DNA of 64,000 bases from Parafrankia sp. EUN1f (GCF_000177675.1 NZ_ADGX01000020.1:18457-82456), one strand, 5' to 3'. Shown: positions 8,110 to 16,841, counted from the stretch's first letter. A program made the numbers and translations. Notes: a model not told the origin generated them from the letters alone.

Positions 8110-8985
8110 TCATGTCGAGATATACGCGTTGTCGTGAGCCGGGCGCCCGTCCTCCCAGGCTGCCAGCAGACGCAGTGTCGCGGCGGACTCGGCGTCGACG
8201 GGCAGATACGTGAGCATGTTCTGCTGGTCGCCGGAGAGTCCGAGCGTCTCGAAGCGCAGGGTCAGCGGGCCGACGATCGGGTGACGGAACACCTTGATGC
8301 CGTGCGCCTTTGCGTGGACGTCGTGCTGGGCCCAGAACGCGCGGAACTCCGAACTCGTCCGTGACAGGTTGTCGACCAGCTCGGTCGTCGCGCGGTCGGC
8401 GTTCGCGGCGCTGGCCACGCGGAGAATCGCCACGGCGTCGCCGGCGACCCGCGGCCAGTCGACGTAGAGCCGCCTGGTCGCCGGATCGACGAACAACAAC
8501 CAGACGGCGTTGCGGTGCTCGGGCGGCAGTACCGCGAAGTCGCAGATCAGCGCCGCGGCGAGCCGGTTCCACGCCAGGATGTCGAGGCGGGCGTTGACGA
8601 CCAGCGCGGGCAGGCCGCCGAGCCCGTCGAGTAGCTCCTGAACCTCGGGGCGCACGTTTTCAGGACGGACGTGGGTGGCTGTGTCCGTGCCCGGATGGAC
8701 AAGTCGCCGAAGGTGTGCCCGTTCGGTCTCGTCCAGGCGCAGCGCGCGAGCAACCGCGTCGAGCACCGAGTCCGACGGCCTCACCCTGCCCTGCTCCAGC
8801 CGGACGTAGTAGTCGACGCTCACCCCGACCAGAGCCGCCACCTCCTCCCGGCGCAGGCCGGGGACCCGGCGGGCACCGGTCGAGATCACCGCGACCTCGT
8901 CGGGTGACAGCCGGGCCCGCCGGGTGCGCAGGAAGTCTCGAAGCGGGTTCGCCGAGGCAGACCGAGGCGCGCTGGTGGAAGCCAT
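8110..8985 (-). CDS. XRE-type regulator with MmyB-like ligand-binding domain
   Basis: A 291-residue regulator. Residues about 10-85 form a helix-turn-helix (RRVPGLRREEVAALVGVSVDYYVRLEQ), where GLRREEVA and the YYxRLEQGR signature mark this subgroup. Residues about 105-280 match the MmyB-like domain (LDILAWNRLAAAL, a PAS-like fold that binds fatty acids in a studied homologue). These proteins often control a divergent oxidoreductase or small enzyme; here the divergent gene is the NTF2-like protein at 9171. The start ATG at 8985 gives the usual short N-terminus; a longer frame was rejected. Confidence 0.92.
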   Translation of the reverse strand: MASTSAPRSASANPLRDFLRTRRARLSPDEVAVISTGARRVPGLRREEVAALVGVSVDYYVRLEQGRVRPSDSVLDAVARALRLDETERAHLRRLVHPGTDTATHVRPENVRPEVQELLDGLGGLPALVVNARLDILAWNRLAAALICDFAVLPPEHRNAVWLLFVDPATRRLYVDWPRVAGDAVAILRVASAANADRATTELVDNLSRTSSEFRAFWAQHDVHAKAHGIKVFRHPIVGPLTLRFETLGLSGDQQNMLTYLPVDAESAATLRLLAAWEDGRPAHDNAYIST

Positions 8986-9170
8986 ACCAGCAGTGTGGAC
9001 GAGCACGTGTCGGTTCAGACAGGGTCTGTCAGACCCATCCACCGCACTGCCCGGGGCTGCCCGCACCTCGGGTGCATCCCGGCCTGGTTGTGCCCGTCCT
9101 CAGACCGCGACGCTGATCCCGTTCGCACCGACGACCCGGGATCTCACCGGGACAGGACAGGAGACGACCC

Positions 9171-9593
9171 ATGGCAACCGTGGACAGCAGGCTGGGCACC
9201 ACAAACCTGGAGCGGGTTCAGGCGATCTACGCGGCGTTCGGGTCCGGGGACGTCGAAGGCGTGCTCGCGGCGTTGGCACCGGACGTCGTGTGGAGTAACG
9301 CCGGTCCCGCCGACCTCGCCTACTTCGGAGTTCGTACCGGTCGGGAACAGGTGGCGGAGGTGTTCGCCATCCTCGGCCAGGAGTTCGACATAGCCCACTT
9401 CGCGCCCGTCGAGTTCTTCGCCGCCGGCGAGCGGGTCGCCGTCCTGCTGGAGATGCGGGCGACGATCCGCTCGACCGGCCGATCGTTCACCGAGGACCTC
9501 GTCCACGTCTGGACGTTCGGCTCGGACGGCCTCGTCACCAGGCTCCAGGACATCCAGGACTCGGCCGGAGTCGCCGCCGCCCTTCGGCCCTGA
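9171..9593 (+). CDS. SnoaL/NTF2-like protein
   Basis: A 140-residue alpha+beta cone protein. LERVQAIYAAFGSGDVEGVLAALAPDVVW (shown here only as the N-terminal helices and first strand, about 13-41) is typical of SnoaL-like proteins, and the later ATIRSTGRSFTEDLVHVW segment forms the curved sheet. Members act as polyketide cyclases, isomerases or small ligand binders; the substrate cannot be inferred. GGAG about 10 nt upstream supports the ATG. It diverges from the MmyB-type regulator and is its likely target. Confidence 0.88.
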   Translation: MATVDSRLGTTNLERVQAIYAAFGSGDVEGVLAALAPDVVWSNAGPADLAYFGVRTGREQVAEVFAILGQEFDIAHFAPVEFFAAGERVAVLLEMRATIRSTGRSFTEDLVHVWTFGSDGLVTRLQDIQDSAGVAAALRP

Positions 9594-9648
9594 CCTGGGC
9601 ACGCGTGGGCCCGCACGGCCGGCTACCGCACGGGCAGCGGTGGGCCGG

Positions 9649-10385
9649 TCAGGCGGGCGCCGCGTCGACATCGGTCGAGCGGCTGACGGCGTCCCACGAG
9701 GCGAGGTCGGCCCGGCGCCGGTCCTGGGCGGCCCGAATCGACTCGACCGCGTCCACGCCCAGGGCCAGGTGCAGCGGCGCGGCCGGCGCGTCGAGGGCGG
9801 CGATGATCGCGTCGGCCGCCTTGCGCGGGTCGCCGGGCTGGCCGCCGTCCATCGAGTCGACGCCGGCGCGGGTCGGGCCGACGGTTGGCTCGTAGGCGTC
9901 GATGCGGCGGGAGCGGTGCATCCCGCGCCCGCCGAACGCGGTCCGGAACGCCCCCGGCTCGACGATCAGCACCCGGATGCCAAGCGGCTCCACCTCGGCC
10001 GCCAGCGACTCGGACAGCGCCTCAAGGGCGAACTTGGCCGAGCAGTACGCCCCGAACCCGGGCATCGTCACCTGGCCGCCCATCGAGCTGATCTGGACGA
10101 CCGCGCCGCCGCCCCGCGCCCGCATCCCGGGCAGGACGGCCTGGGTCAGGGCGACCGGGCCGAAGTACATCGTCTCCATGAGTGTCCGCAGGTCGGACAG
10201 GTCGATCTCCTCGACCGCACCGACGGAGCCGTACCCGGCATTGTTGACGAGCACGTCGACCCGGCCGAACCGAGCGGTCGCAGCGCCGAGCGCCGCCTGG
10301 ATCTGGGCCGGGTCGGTCACGTCCAGCGGCAGGGCCAGGGCCCGACCGTCGGCCGAGGCGACCAGGTCGTCGGCTCGCGGCCCGG
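9649..10385 (-). pseudogene. short-chain dehydrogenase/reductase lacking its N-terminus
   Basis: From about residue 40 of a normal SDR onward everything is present: LALPLDVTDPAQ, VDVLVNNAGYG (NAG motif), the catalytic ISSMGG...YCSAK (Ser, Tyr, Lys), and a normal C-terminus. The Rossmann TGxxxGxG cofactor loop is gone. In-frame homology continues upstream of the GTG codon at 10320 to about 10385, where it meets the headless LysR gene running the other way. A 671-nt ORF from the GTG remains, but without the dinucleotide-binding loop it should be inactive. Confidence 0.85.
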
Positions 10386-11026
10386 GGCGACCTGTCGCCG
10401 CTTCGGGTCGGGTTCCTGGTCACGGTGGCGAACTACCTGATGCCCCCGGTTGTGCGGACCCTGCGCGAGAGCTACCCGCACATCGCCGTACGCGCCGAGG
10501 ACCTGCCAATTGCCGCGTTGGTCGCGGGCCTGCGGGAGGGCCGGCTCGACGCCGCTCTCACCCGGCCGCCGCTGGTCGACGACCTCGAGAGCGAGGTCGT
10601 GCTGCGCGAGCCGGTCGCCGCCGTCCTGCCCGTGGGCCATCCGCTGGCCGGCCGCGACGAGTTGCGGGTGGCTGACCTGGCCGACGAGCCGTGGGTACTC
10701 ACGCCGAGCCATTCCTGGCCGCCGTGGCACCGCAAGTACGAGACCGATTTCCGGCGGGCCGGCTTCTCCCCCCGGATCGTCGAGCGTGGGACGAGCCCGC
10801 AGGGCCTGTTGGCGCTGGTCGCGGCGGGCGTGGGCGTGACCCGCCTGCCATGCTCGTCCCGCTCCCTGCGCGACAGCGGGGTCGTCTTCGTCCCGCTCGC
10901 CGACGACGAGGCCGAGGTCGTCCTCGTCAGGTGGGCCGGCGGCGCGCCGCCCCACCGGCCTTCGACGCCCTTCGCCAGGTGGTCCACGACGTCGCCCGCA
11001 CGACCGACCTGGCCGCCGCCGGCTGA
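10386..11026 (+). pseudogene. LysR-family regulator: headless and frameshifted
   Basis: The frame starts inside the substrate-binding domain (GDLSPLRVGFLVTVANYLMP) and continues through RLDAALTRPPLV and LLALVAAGVGVTRLP. The winged-helix DNA-binding half is absent. Near 10935-10955 the frame shifts: the original C-terminus (FDALRQVVHDVARTTDLAAAG, stop at about 11026) is in another frame. So it carries two lesions. Its partner is the equally headless SDR at 9649-10385. The intact divergent LysR/SDR pair at 35450-37161 shows what such a pair looks like. Confidence 0.8.
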
Positions 11027-11303
11027 GCGCCGACCTTCCCGGCGGCACGCCCCTCGCGGGGCCAGGTCAGCCGGCCCGGGGCGACCTCTGGGCGGCGGCT
11101 CGACGAAGCTACTGTGATCATGTGAGCCGGCGCCTGAGCCAGATCGCCTTCAAGCTAATCCTCATTGCGCGCTGATCTCGGCGGTTGAGTCCCAGATGGA
11201 CAGCCTGCCCACACGACGTGGTCAAGGCCGGCGGCCTGCCAGAGGCAGACCTGTGAGCCTGCTATTGGAAGACCAGACTATCTGTCGTTGGTAGAGTAGA
11301 GAC

Positions 11304-12572
11304 GTGGTCGACTATCGGCGTCGCGTCCTCGACGACACCCTGGACGCACTTCAGCCGCATCTTCGCGCGCTGTCGATCCATGGGCCGAAGGCGGTGGGCA
11401 AGACCGCGACCGCGATGCGGCGCGCAGAGTCGATCATCGATCTCGGCCTTCCCGGCCAGCGTGAGATCGTGGCCGCCGATCCGACCGTCCTGACCAGGCT
11501 GCCGGGGCCGGTCCTGGTCGACGAGTGGCAGCGCCTTCCCGAGGTGTGGGACCACGTGCGGCGCGCGGTCGACGCCGGCTCGCCGGCCGGTCACTTCATC
11601 ATCGCGGGCAGCTCCGCACCCCGAGGGGCAGTGGTCCACTCGGGCGCAGGGCGTATCGTGCCGTTGCGGATGCGCCCGCTGAGCATGGCCGAGCGGGACG
11701 TCGACGAGCCGACTGTGAGCCTCGCCGCGCTCCTCGAAGGAAACGGCGACGTCGAGGGTGCGACCGCTGTGCGGTTGACGGACTACGTCGAGGAGATCAC
11801 GGCCTCGGGCTTTCCCGCTATCCGCGGCCTGCCGCCGCGGGTGCGTCGAGCCGAACTCGATGCGTACCTGGACAATGTCGTTCAACGTGAGTTTCCCGAG
11901 CAGGGTTATCCGATCCGGCGCCCGACGGTGCTCCGTGCCTGGCTCGCGGCCTACGCTGCCGCCACGTCGACGACGACGGCCTACTCGAAAATTCTGGATG
12001 CGGCGACTCCCGGCCTGGGTAACAAGCCGGCCAAGGAGACCACTCTTGCCTATCGTGACGCCCTGTCGTCACTGTGGTTGCTCGACGCGGTCCCGCCGTG
12101 GATTCCCAGCCGGAACCATCTCGACCGGCTCGGCCGGTCCGCCAAGCACCACCTGGCGGACCCCGCACTGGCCGCGCGGCTGCTCGGACTCGACGCCTCC
12201 GCGCTGCTGCGGGCTGAGCAGGGCAATACCGTCCTGTCGGCGGGGACGATACTCGGGGCCCTGTTCGAGCATCTCGCCGCGCTCAGCATCCATACCTACG
12301 CCGAGGCCGCCGAGGCCCGGGTAGGTCACCTGCGTACCCAGAACAACGACCACGAGGTCGATCTGATAATCGAGCGCCCGGACGGCCGCGTGCTGGCGGT
12401 CGAGGTGAAGTTGGCCGACCGGGTTGAGGATTCCGACGTCAGGCACCTGACCTGGCTACGCGACCGAATCGGGACGGATCTGATCGACGCCCTCGTCATC
12501 TACGCGGGGGAGCACGCCTACCGTCGACGAGATGATGTCGTCGTAGTCCCGCTGGCGCTCTTCGGCCCGTGA
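11304..12572 (+). CDS. AAA-type ATPase with DUF4143/nuclease-like C-terminus
   Basis: A 422-residue protein of the archaeal-ATPase/DUF4143 group. Walker A is HGPKAVGKTATA (about 25-36), Walker B PVLVDEWQ, and the sensor-like FIIAGSS follows. The central third is helical. Near the C-terminus NNDHEVDLIIERPDGRVLAVEVK has the D...E-x-K pattern of PD-(D/E)xK nucleases. Such proteins are widespread accessory genes, and links to mobile elements, toxin-antitoxin-like or defence roles have been suggested, but the function is not established. The start is GTG at 11304. It stands alone between decayed genes. Confidence 0.85.
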   Translation: MVDYRRRVLDDTLDALQPHLRALSIHGPKAVGKTATAMRRAESIIDLGLPGQREIVAADPTVLTRLPGPVLVDEWQRLPEVWDHVRRAVDAGSPAGHFIIAGSSAPRGAVVHSGAGRIVPLRMRPLSMAERDVDEPTVSLAALLEGNGDVEGATAVRLTDYVEEITASGFPAIRGLPPRVRRAELDAYLDNVVQREFPEQGYPIRRPTVLRAWLAAYAAATSTTTAYSKILDAATPGLGNKPAKETTLAYRDALSSLWLLDAVPPWIPSRNHLDRLGRSAKHHLADPALAARLLGLDASALLRAEQGNTVLSAGTILGALFEHLAALSIHTYAEAAEARVGHLRTQNNDHEVDLIIERPDGRVLAVEVKLADRVEDSDVRHLTWLRDRIGTDLIDALVIYAGEHAYRRRDDVVVVPLALFGP

Positions 12573-12589
12573 CCGTCGGCTGGAACGCA

Positions 12590-12848
12590 CGACGGAGCCC
12601 GATCGGCGTCAAGAGCGCGATCAGCCTGACCGGTCAGTACGCCGCGATCGACGATCTGCTGACCGGCCGGGAGAACCTCGAGATGATGGCGCGGCTGCGC
12701 CACCTGCCGAGGCGCGAGGTCCGGCCCCGGGTCGACGAGCTGCTGGCGGAGTTCGACCTGGTCGACGCCCGGGACCGGCGGGTGAGGACCTACTCCGGCG
12801 GGATGCGCCGGCGCCTCGACCTGGCGGCCAGCATGGCGAGGCGGCTGA
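12590..12848 (+). pseudogene. ABC transporter ATPase (DrrA-like), internal fragment
   Basis: About 85 codons covering the region from the Q-loop (AISLTGQYAAIDDLLTGREN) to the signature (RVRTYSGGMRRRLDLAAS) of a daunorubicin-type ATPase. Walker A upstream and Walker B/H-loop downstream are both gone. It abuts the end of the DUF4143-type gene on one side and the NYN remnant on the other. This is the subunit missing from the TetR/permease scar at 4.5-5.0 kb, though common origin is only a guess. Confidence 0.8.
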
Positions 12849-13034
12849 CCTCGGGTGGTCGTTGTCCGCGGGCAGCTTCGCTACCCGAAGGCATGGCCTT
12901 CAGAACCCGCGCAGGCGAAGGGCATCGACGTCGCTCCGGCGGTCGATTTCGTGCGTCTTCCCTGCGAGGGCGCGTACCTGGACGCCGACGACTACGCAGC
13001 CTGCCGGGACCACACCGACTACACGGCGATCTGA
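12849..13034 (+). pseudogene. NYN-domain protein, internally deleted copy of 15009-15335
   Basis: From 12855 an open frame of 59 codons matches the copy at 15009: VRGQLRYPKAWPSEPAQ, KGIDVAPAVDFVRL, then a jump to LDADDYAACRDHTDYTAI. The longer copy has 48 extra residues between, including FSRDTDLVPAL, which carries the conserved acidic residues of the NYN nuclease fold. The deletion keeps the frame. The N-terminal part is also missing. It is followed by a truncated HhH-GPD gene. Confidence 0.8.
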
Positions 13035-13080
13035 CCAGCAGCCCGGTGGCTGTCGCTGAGCGGTCGGCTACGGTGAGGGC

Positions 13081-13170
13081 GTGGGACTGCACCTGAGCCA
13101 GAACGCCGAAGCGGACGAGCTGCTGACGAACGACCCGTTGGCGCTGCTGATCGGGATGGTGCTGGACCAG
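13081..13170 (+). pseudogene. HhH-GPD glycosylase, first 30 codons only
   Basis: GTG at 13081 opens a frame whose 30 codons are nearly identical to the start of the intact gene at 16266 (GLHLSQ, ADELLTNDPLALLIGMVLDQ). About 30 bases of upstream sequence (GGTCGGCTACGGTG) match as well. At 13170 the similarity stops in the middle of a helix. It is a 5' fragment of a duplicated gene. Confidence 0.85.
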
Positions 13171-13303
13171 CCGGTATCGGAACCATGGAGTGGGGCCGGG
13201 CGGTCTGCGTCTTCGTGGTGACGCATCGTCGGCGCGCGACCGTCTGCGGCAGGCTGGCCAGGCGCGCGCGGCAGCGCCGAGGCCTGCGAGGAGCCCAGCG
13301 GGC

Positions 13304-13756
13304 TCAGTCGTCAGCGTCCGGCTCCCACTGCCAGAGGGGTACCTCGCGGATCGGGTGCAGCTCGGCATCGGTGGCGGCCCAGGAGTTCTGCTGCGCGACC
13401 CGCGCGCCGAACTCGATGTGCTCCCGCACCGCCGTGCGGAACGGCGCGTCGTTGGGCATGCCGGCCTCGTCGAGTGCCTGAAGGTACGCCTCGACGAACC
13501 GCGCGCGCTGCTCGTCGGTGATCTGTAGATGCCGGTGCACGTCGATCAGGTACTGGAAGCCGACCTCACGGCTGAAGCGGTCGGGGCCGCCGAACGACTC
13601 CCCGGTGAACAAGGTGAGACGGTCGACATGTGTCGGCACGCGCTCGGGAAAGAGCTCACCCAACACCGAATCGGCGAGGGCTTTCTGATAAAAGAGCTCC
13701 TCCAGCCGGTGCAAGGCGGCATCACCGCCGGCATGGTCGTACAGCGTCTCCGCCAT
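13304..13756 (-). CDS. glbO: group II truncated haemoglobin
   Basis: A 150-residue 2-on-2 globin. TLYDHAGGDAALHRLEELFY is the group II N-terminal helix region; the conserved FGGPDRFS motif and the proximal-His region YLIDVHRHLQI (His of helix F) follow, then ARFVEAYLQALDEAG and the C-terminal Trp-rich end PLWQWEP. Homologues bind O2 or peroxide and are linked to oxidative or nitrosative stress; GlbO is the mycobacterial name. It diverges from a LysR gene 64 bp away that is its likely regulator. All key residues appear kept. Confidence 0.92.
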   Translation of the reverse strand: MAETLYDHAGGDAALHRLEELFYQKALADSVLGELFPERVPTHVDRLTLFTGESFGGPDRFSREVGFQYLIDVHRHLQITDEQRARFVEAYLQALDEAGMPNDAPFRTAVREHIEFGARVAQQNSWAATDAELHPIREVPLWQWEPDADD

Positions 13757-13820
13757 GGTGTCGGGGCCCCTCGCTCAGCATGCGCTGTCCTGCGCAACGA
13801 CTGCATGAAACGGTAGGGCG

Positions 13821-14795
13821 ATGCCCGAGGCAGGGGAAACAGAAGTTATCGGTGGCACTACAGCGGCCGTCGGTGGATCGCCGTCGCCGTCCCCCGTCCT
13901 ACGGTTCGACCTCCGCCAGCTCAGCTACTTCGTGACGGTCGCCGAGGAGCTGAACTTCACGCGCGCGGCGCGGCGCCTGCGCGTGGCCCAGCAGTCGCTG
14001 AGCAGCGCGATCGCACGGCTCGAGTCGCTGGTCGGGTTCGACCTGTTCGAGCGGTCCCCCCGCGCGGTGGCGCTGACCGAACGCGGCTCCACGTGGCTGC
14101 CCTACGCCCGTGACCTGCTCGCCGTTGCGGAACGATGCGAGTCCGCCGCACATGACATCGCCGCCGGCGGCCGCGCCAGCCTGCGGATCGGGCTCGCCGC
14201 CACCGCGGCGGTCGAGATCACGCCGAGACTGCTGCAGGCCTATGCCCGGCGTCACCCCAGCGTCCGCGTCGCGACGAGACACTATGGCCTCGAAGATCCT
14301 GCGGGCGGCCTGCGTGCCCGCCTGAGCGACGTTGCGATCGTGCGGCCACCGTTCGACAGCGCGGGGCTGGACCTGGTCGTGGTGGCCACCGAGGCGAGGT
14401 TCGTGGCTCTCTGGGATGGTCATCCACTGTCGACCAGACAGACCGTCGGGTTCGAGGAGATTGCCGATCTTCCCTGGATCGATGTCGCCGCATCGGACCA
14501 CGTCTGGTGCGCGTTCTGGCGGGTGAACGAGCGACGTACCAGACCGCCGCGGTTCGGCGCGCGGGGCCACACCCTGGACGATCTGCTCGACGCGGCCCGC
14601 GCGGGCTGGGCGGTCGGACTGGTCCCTGCCTCGATCGCCGGCGCGCAGCGATGGCCGGGTCTGGCATTTGTCGAGGTCGCGGACATCCCAGGCTCGGATG
14701 TCGCCGTCGCCTGGAACCCGGCTGCTCTGCCCGCGCCCGCCCGTCACTTCATCGACCTCGCGAAGACATTTGCCGTTGACTGGCCCTCCAGATGA
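13821..14795 (+). CDS. LysR-family regulator next to truncated haemoglobin
   Basis: A 324-residue LysR protein. After a 28-residue Ser/Pro-rich leader the helix-turn-helix runs at about 29-88 (RQLSYFVTVAEELNFTRAA, QQSLSSAIARLE, FDLFERSPRAVALTERG). The effector domain follows (LRIGLAATAAVEITPRLLQ...). The leader is longer than usual, so an internal start near 13900 is possible, but no better codon with a ribosome site is seen. It diverges from the globin gene, the standard layout for a LysR and its target, and ends at a strong terminator. Confidence 0.92.
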   Translation: MPEAGETEVIGGTTAAVGGSPSPSPVLRFDLRQLSYFVTVAEELNFTRAARRLRVAQQSLSSAIARLESLVGFDLFERSPRAVALTERGSTWLPYARDLLAVAERCESAAHDIAAGGRASLRIGLAATAAVEITPRLLQAYARRHPSVRVATRHYGLEDPAGGLRARLSDVAIVRPPFDSAGLDLVVVATEARFVALWDGHPLSTRQTVGFEEIADLPWIDVAASDHVWCAFWRVNERRTRPPRFGARGHTLDDLLDAARAGWAVGLVPASIAGAQRWPGLAFVEVADIPGSDVAVAWNPAALPAPARHFIDLAKTFAVDWPSR

Positions 14796-14851
14796 AGACG
14801 TGGCCGAGGGTCGCCGCCGCGACGGTTCGGCTACGGCAGTCACTTTCTCCC

Positions 14852-14882
14852 CGCCGTCCTCCGGGACTGGCGAGGCTTTTTT
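14852..14882 (+). terminator. rho-independent terminator after the LysR gene
   Basis: CGCCGTCC pairs with GGAC and GGCG across the tetraloop TCCG, with one bulged T, and is followed by AGGC and six T residues. This stem-loop with U-tract lies 57 nt after the LysR stop at 14795 and reads in the same direction. Confidence 0.75.
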
Positions 14883-14912
14883 CTAGATCGGCTACGTCAT
14901 GCCCCCGCGAGT

Positions 14913-15335
14913 CGCTGTGTCGACCGCGGCCGTCCCAGCCCCGATCACCAGCCGGAGGCCGCGAGGACCAGCGACCGGCAGGCCGACCGCTGGGCCCGTG
15001 ATCCGCGGGTGGTCGTTGTCCGCCGGCAGCTCCGCTACCCGAAGGCATGGCCGGCCGAACCCGCGCAGGAGAAGGGCATCGACGTCGCGCTCGCCGTGGA
15101 TTTCGTGCGCCTTGCCTGCGAAAGCGCGTACGACGTGGGCGTCCTGTTCAGCCGCGACACGGACCTTGTCCCCGCGCTGGAGACCGTCCGTGATCTCGGT
15201 GCTCATGTGGAGGTCGCGAGCTGGAAGGGCACGAGCCGACTCCGCTTCCCCGACTCACAGCTTCCCTGGTGCCACTACCTGGACGTCGACGACTACGCGG
15301 CCTGCCGGGACCACACCGACTACACGGCGGTGTGA
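14913..15335 (+). pseudogene. NYN/LabA-type ribonuclease-like protein, N-terminally truncated
   Basis: From 14913 the frame reads like the middle and end of a NYN (PIN-like) protein: EAARTSDRQADRWARDPR, VRRQLRYPKAWPAEPAQEK, KGIDVALAVDFVRLACES, then AYDVGVLFSRDTDLVPAL with acidic residues typical of the active site, and a final YAACRDHTDYTAV. The N-terminal strand with the first catalytic Asp (usually YVDGFN or similar) is absent, and no start codon with a ribosome site precedes the conserved part; a GTG at 15009 would give 108 residues. Probably a pseudogene. A shorter copy lies at 12849. Confidence 0.65.
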
Positions 15336-15400
15336 GCGACGGGGTGATGTCCGCCGCGGCACGGTCGGCCGTATCTGCCGGGACCGGGCAGGATGGTTAG

Positions 15401-15622
15401 GTGAGGACGATCGGGATTCTGCTGTTCGACGACTTCGAGGAACTCGACGCGATCGGACCGTGGGAGGTGCTGTCGTTCTGGACGCGGATGTTTCCTGACG
15501 ACAGCTGGCAGGTTACGACGCTCTCCCGGGGCGGCAGGCCAGTCACCGCCGCCAAGGGACTCGTCGTCCATCCCGAGCACTCGTACGAGACGGTTCCACC
15601 GCTTCAGGTGCTGATCCCTCGC
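15401..15622 (+). pseudogene. DJ-1/PfpI-family protein, N-terminal fragment
   Basis: GTG at 15401 starts a DJ-1/PfpI-like (class I glutamine amidotransferase fold) protein: RTIGILLFDDFEELDAIGPW, WQVTTLSRGGRPVTAAKGL, and PLQVLI where the next residues should be PGG. Homology ends at about 15622, before the nucleophile cysteine, and joins to the tail of a gene on the other strand. The frame continues to 15724 with antisense sequence only. Non-functional. Confidence 0.8.
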
Positions 15623-15969
15623 GGCGCCCTGACCCACTCGGTGGGTCTGGCCGCCGGCTGGTCCGCGGGGTCGAGCGAGGCGGTTCCGAGGATCTCCCGG
15701 AGGACGTCCACGTGTCCCTCGTAGGCGGCGCGGCCGGAGTCGGTGAGCGACAGGCTGGTCCGGACGCGCGAGGCGAAGGTGGCCTTGTGGATGGTGAGGT
15801 AACCGGCGTCGCGCAGGACGCGGACGTGCTTGGATAGGACGGAGTCCGCGACGCCGAGCCCCTCGCGCACGGTTGTGAAGTCGGCGGAGTCGACAGCTGA
15901 GAGCATCGCGCAGATCTGCAGCCGGTTCGGCGCGTGCACGATCTCGTCGAAACGCGCCGCGGCGGTCAC
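15604..15969 (-). CDS. winged-helix transcriptional regulator (ArsR/MarR-like)
   Basis: A 121-residue regulator: FDEIVHAPNRLQICAML, DFTTVREGLGVADSVLSKHVRVLRD (helix-turn-helix; recognition helix SVLSKHVRVL) and a wing (TIHKATFASRVRTSLSLTDSG). The GTG start at 15969 overlaps the stop of an upstream membrane-protein remnant (GTGA), which indicates former co-translation. The last ~12 residues come from beyond the junction with the PfpI fragment, so the natural C-terminus may be lost, but the DNA-binding domain is complete. Confidence 0.75.
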   Translation of the reverse strand: MTAAARFDEIVHAPNRLQICAMLSAVDSADFTTVREGLGVADSVLSKHVRVLRDAGYLTIHKATFASRVRTSLSLTDSGRAAYEGHVDVLREILGTASLDPADQPAARPTEWVRAPRGIST

Positions 15970-16076
15970 GACCCCGCCCGCAGCCGGGCCCCCAGGACCG
16001 CGTCGGTCCAGCGCCCGAATGTGACGGTAAGCAGCGCGGCGAGCAGGCCCGCGACGAGGAACACGCCATGTATGCC
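15966..16076 (-). pseudogene. membrane protein, C-terminal remnant
   Basis: The last ~36 codons (HGVFLVAGLLAALLTVTFGR, then TDAVLGARLRAGS) contain one membrane segment and end at a TGA that overlaps the start of the winged-helix gene. In related operons a larger membrane protein precedes such regulators. Homology-like sequence ends near 16076, so the 5' part appears lost. Confidence 0.5.
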
Positions 16077-16265
16077 GCGATCCAGACCGAGCCAGCAGGT
16101 GTCGACGTGATCCGGGCATCGGACGGGGCCGGCCCGCGCCGCGTAGTGGCTGTGGTGCCGGTACTCGGGCGCCGCCGACCGCGAGGTGTGCAGGCACGAC
16201 GCAGAGCACCCGGCGATCTGACCAGCGTCGCCGGCCATCGAAACGCGGTCGGCTACGGTGGTGTC

Positions 16266-16841
16266 GTGGGACTGCACCTGAGTCAGATCGCCGAGGCGGA
16301 CGAGCTGCTGACCAACGACCCGCTGGCGCTCCTTATCGGCATGGTTCTGGACCAGCAGTTTCCCCTGGAACGTGCCTTCGCGGCGCCGTACGAGCTGACG
16401 CGGCGACTTGGGCGTCCGCTCGATGTGGGGGAGATCGCGTCCTTCGACCCCGAGGCACTGAGCGCGATCTTCGCCACGCCGCCGGCGCTCCACCGGTTTC
16501 CCGGCTCGATGGCGAAGCGCGTCCAGGCCGTGTGCCAGGTGTTGGTGGACAACTACGGCAGCGACCCAACGCAGGTGTGGAGCACCGCGGCCGACGGCCA
16601 GGAGCTGCTGAAGCGGATCGGTGCGCTCCCAGGTTTCGGCGCCCAGAAGGCGAAGATCTTCGTCGCACTGCTCGGCAAGCAGCTCGGCGTCAGGCCGCCC
16701 GGCTGGCGTGAGGCGACGGCTCCCTACGGCGACGAAGGCAGCCGTCGGTCGGTCGCCGACATCACCAGCCCCGAGACTCTGCTCGAGGTCCGTGATTTCA
16801 AGAAGCAGATGAAGGCCGCGGCCAAGGTTGCAGCCTCCTGA
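16266..16841 (+). CDS. HhH-GPD-type base-excision repair glycosylase-like protein
   Basis: A 191-residue protein of the actinobacterial HhH-GPD family. GMVLDQQFPLERAFAAPYEL is the N-terminal helical signature, and LLKRIGALPGFGAQKAKIFVAL is the helix-hairpin-helix (LPGFG) that contacts DNA; GVRPPGWREA is conserved in this subfamily. It is expected to remove damaged bases or act as a DNA-binding relative. The start is GTG at 16266, shared by the truncated copy at 13081. Short 3'-end copies of this gene lie at 17721 and 19878. The intact copy thus sits among its own debris. Confidence 0.88.
   Translation: MGLHLSQIAEADELLTNDPLALLIGMVLDQQFPLERAFAAPYELTRRLGRPLDVGEIASFDPEALSAIFATPPALHRFPGSMAKRVQAVCQVLVDNYGSDPTQVWSTAADGQELLKRIGALPGFGAQKAKIFVALLGKQLGVRPPGWREATAPYGDEGSRRSVADITSPETLLEVRDFKKQMKAAAKVAAS

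Noticed and set aside
9016..9028. Short palindrome CAGAC-AGG-GTCTG between the MmyB-type regulator and the NTF2-like gene
   Set aside because: The arms are only 5 bp and such matches are expected by chance; kept out of the feature list although the place is suitable for an operator.
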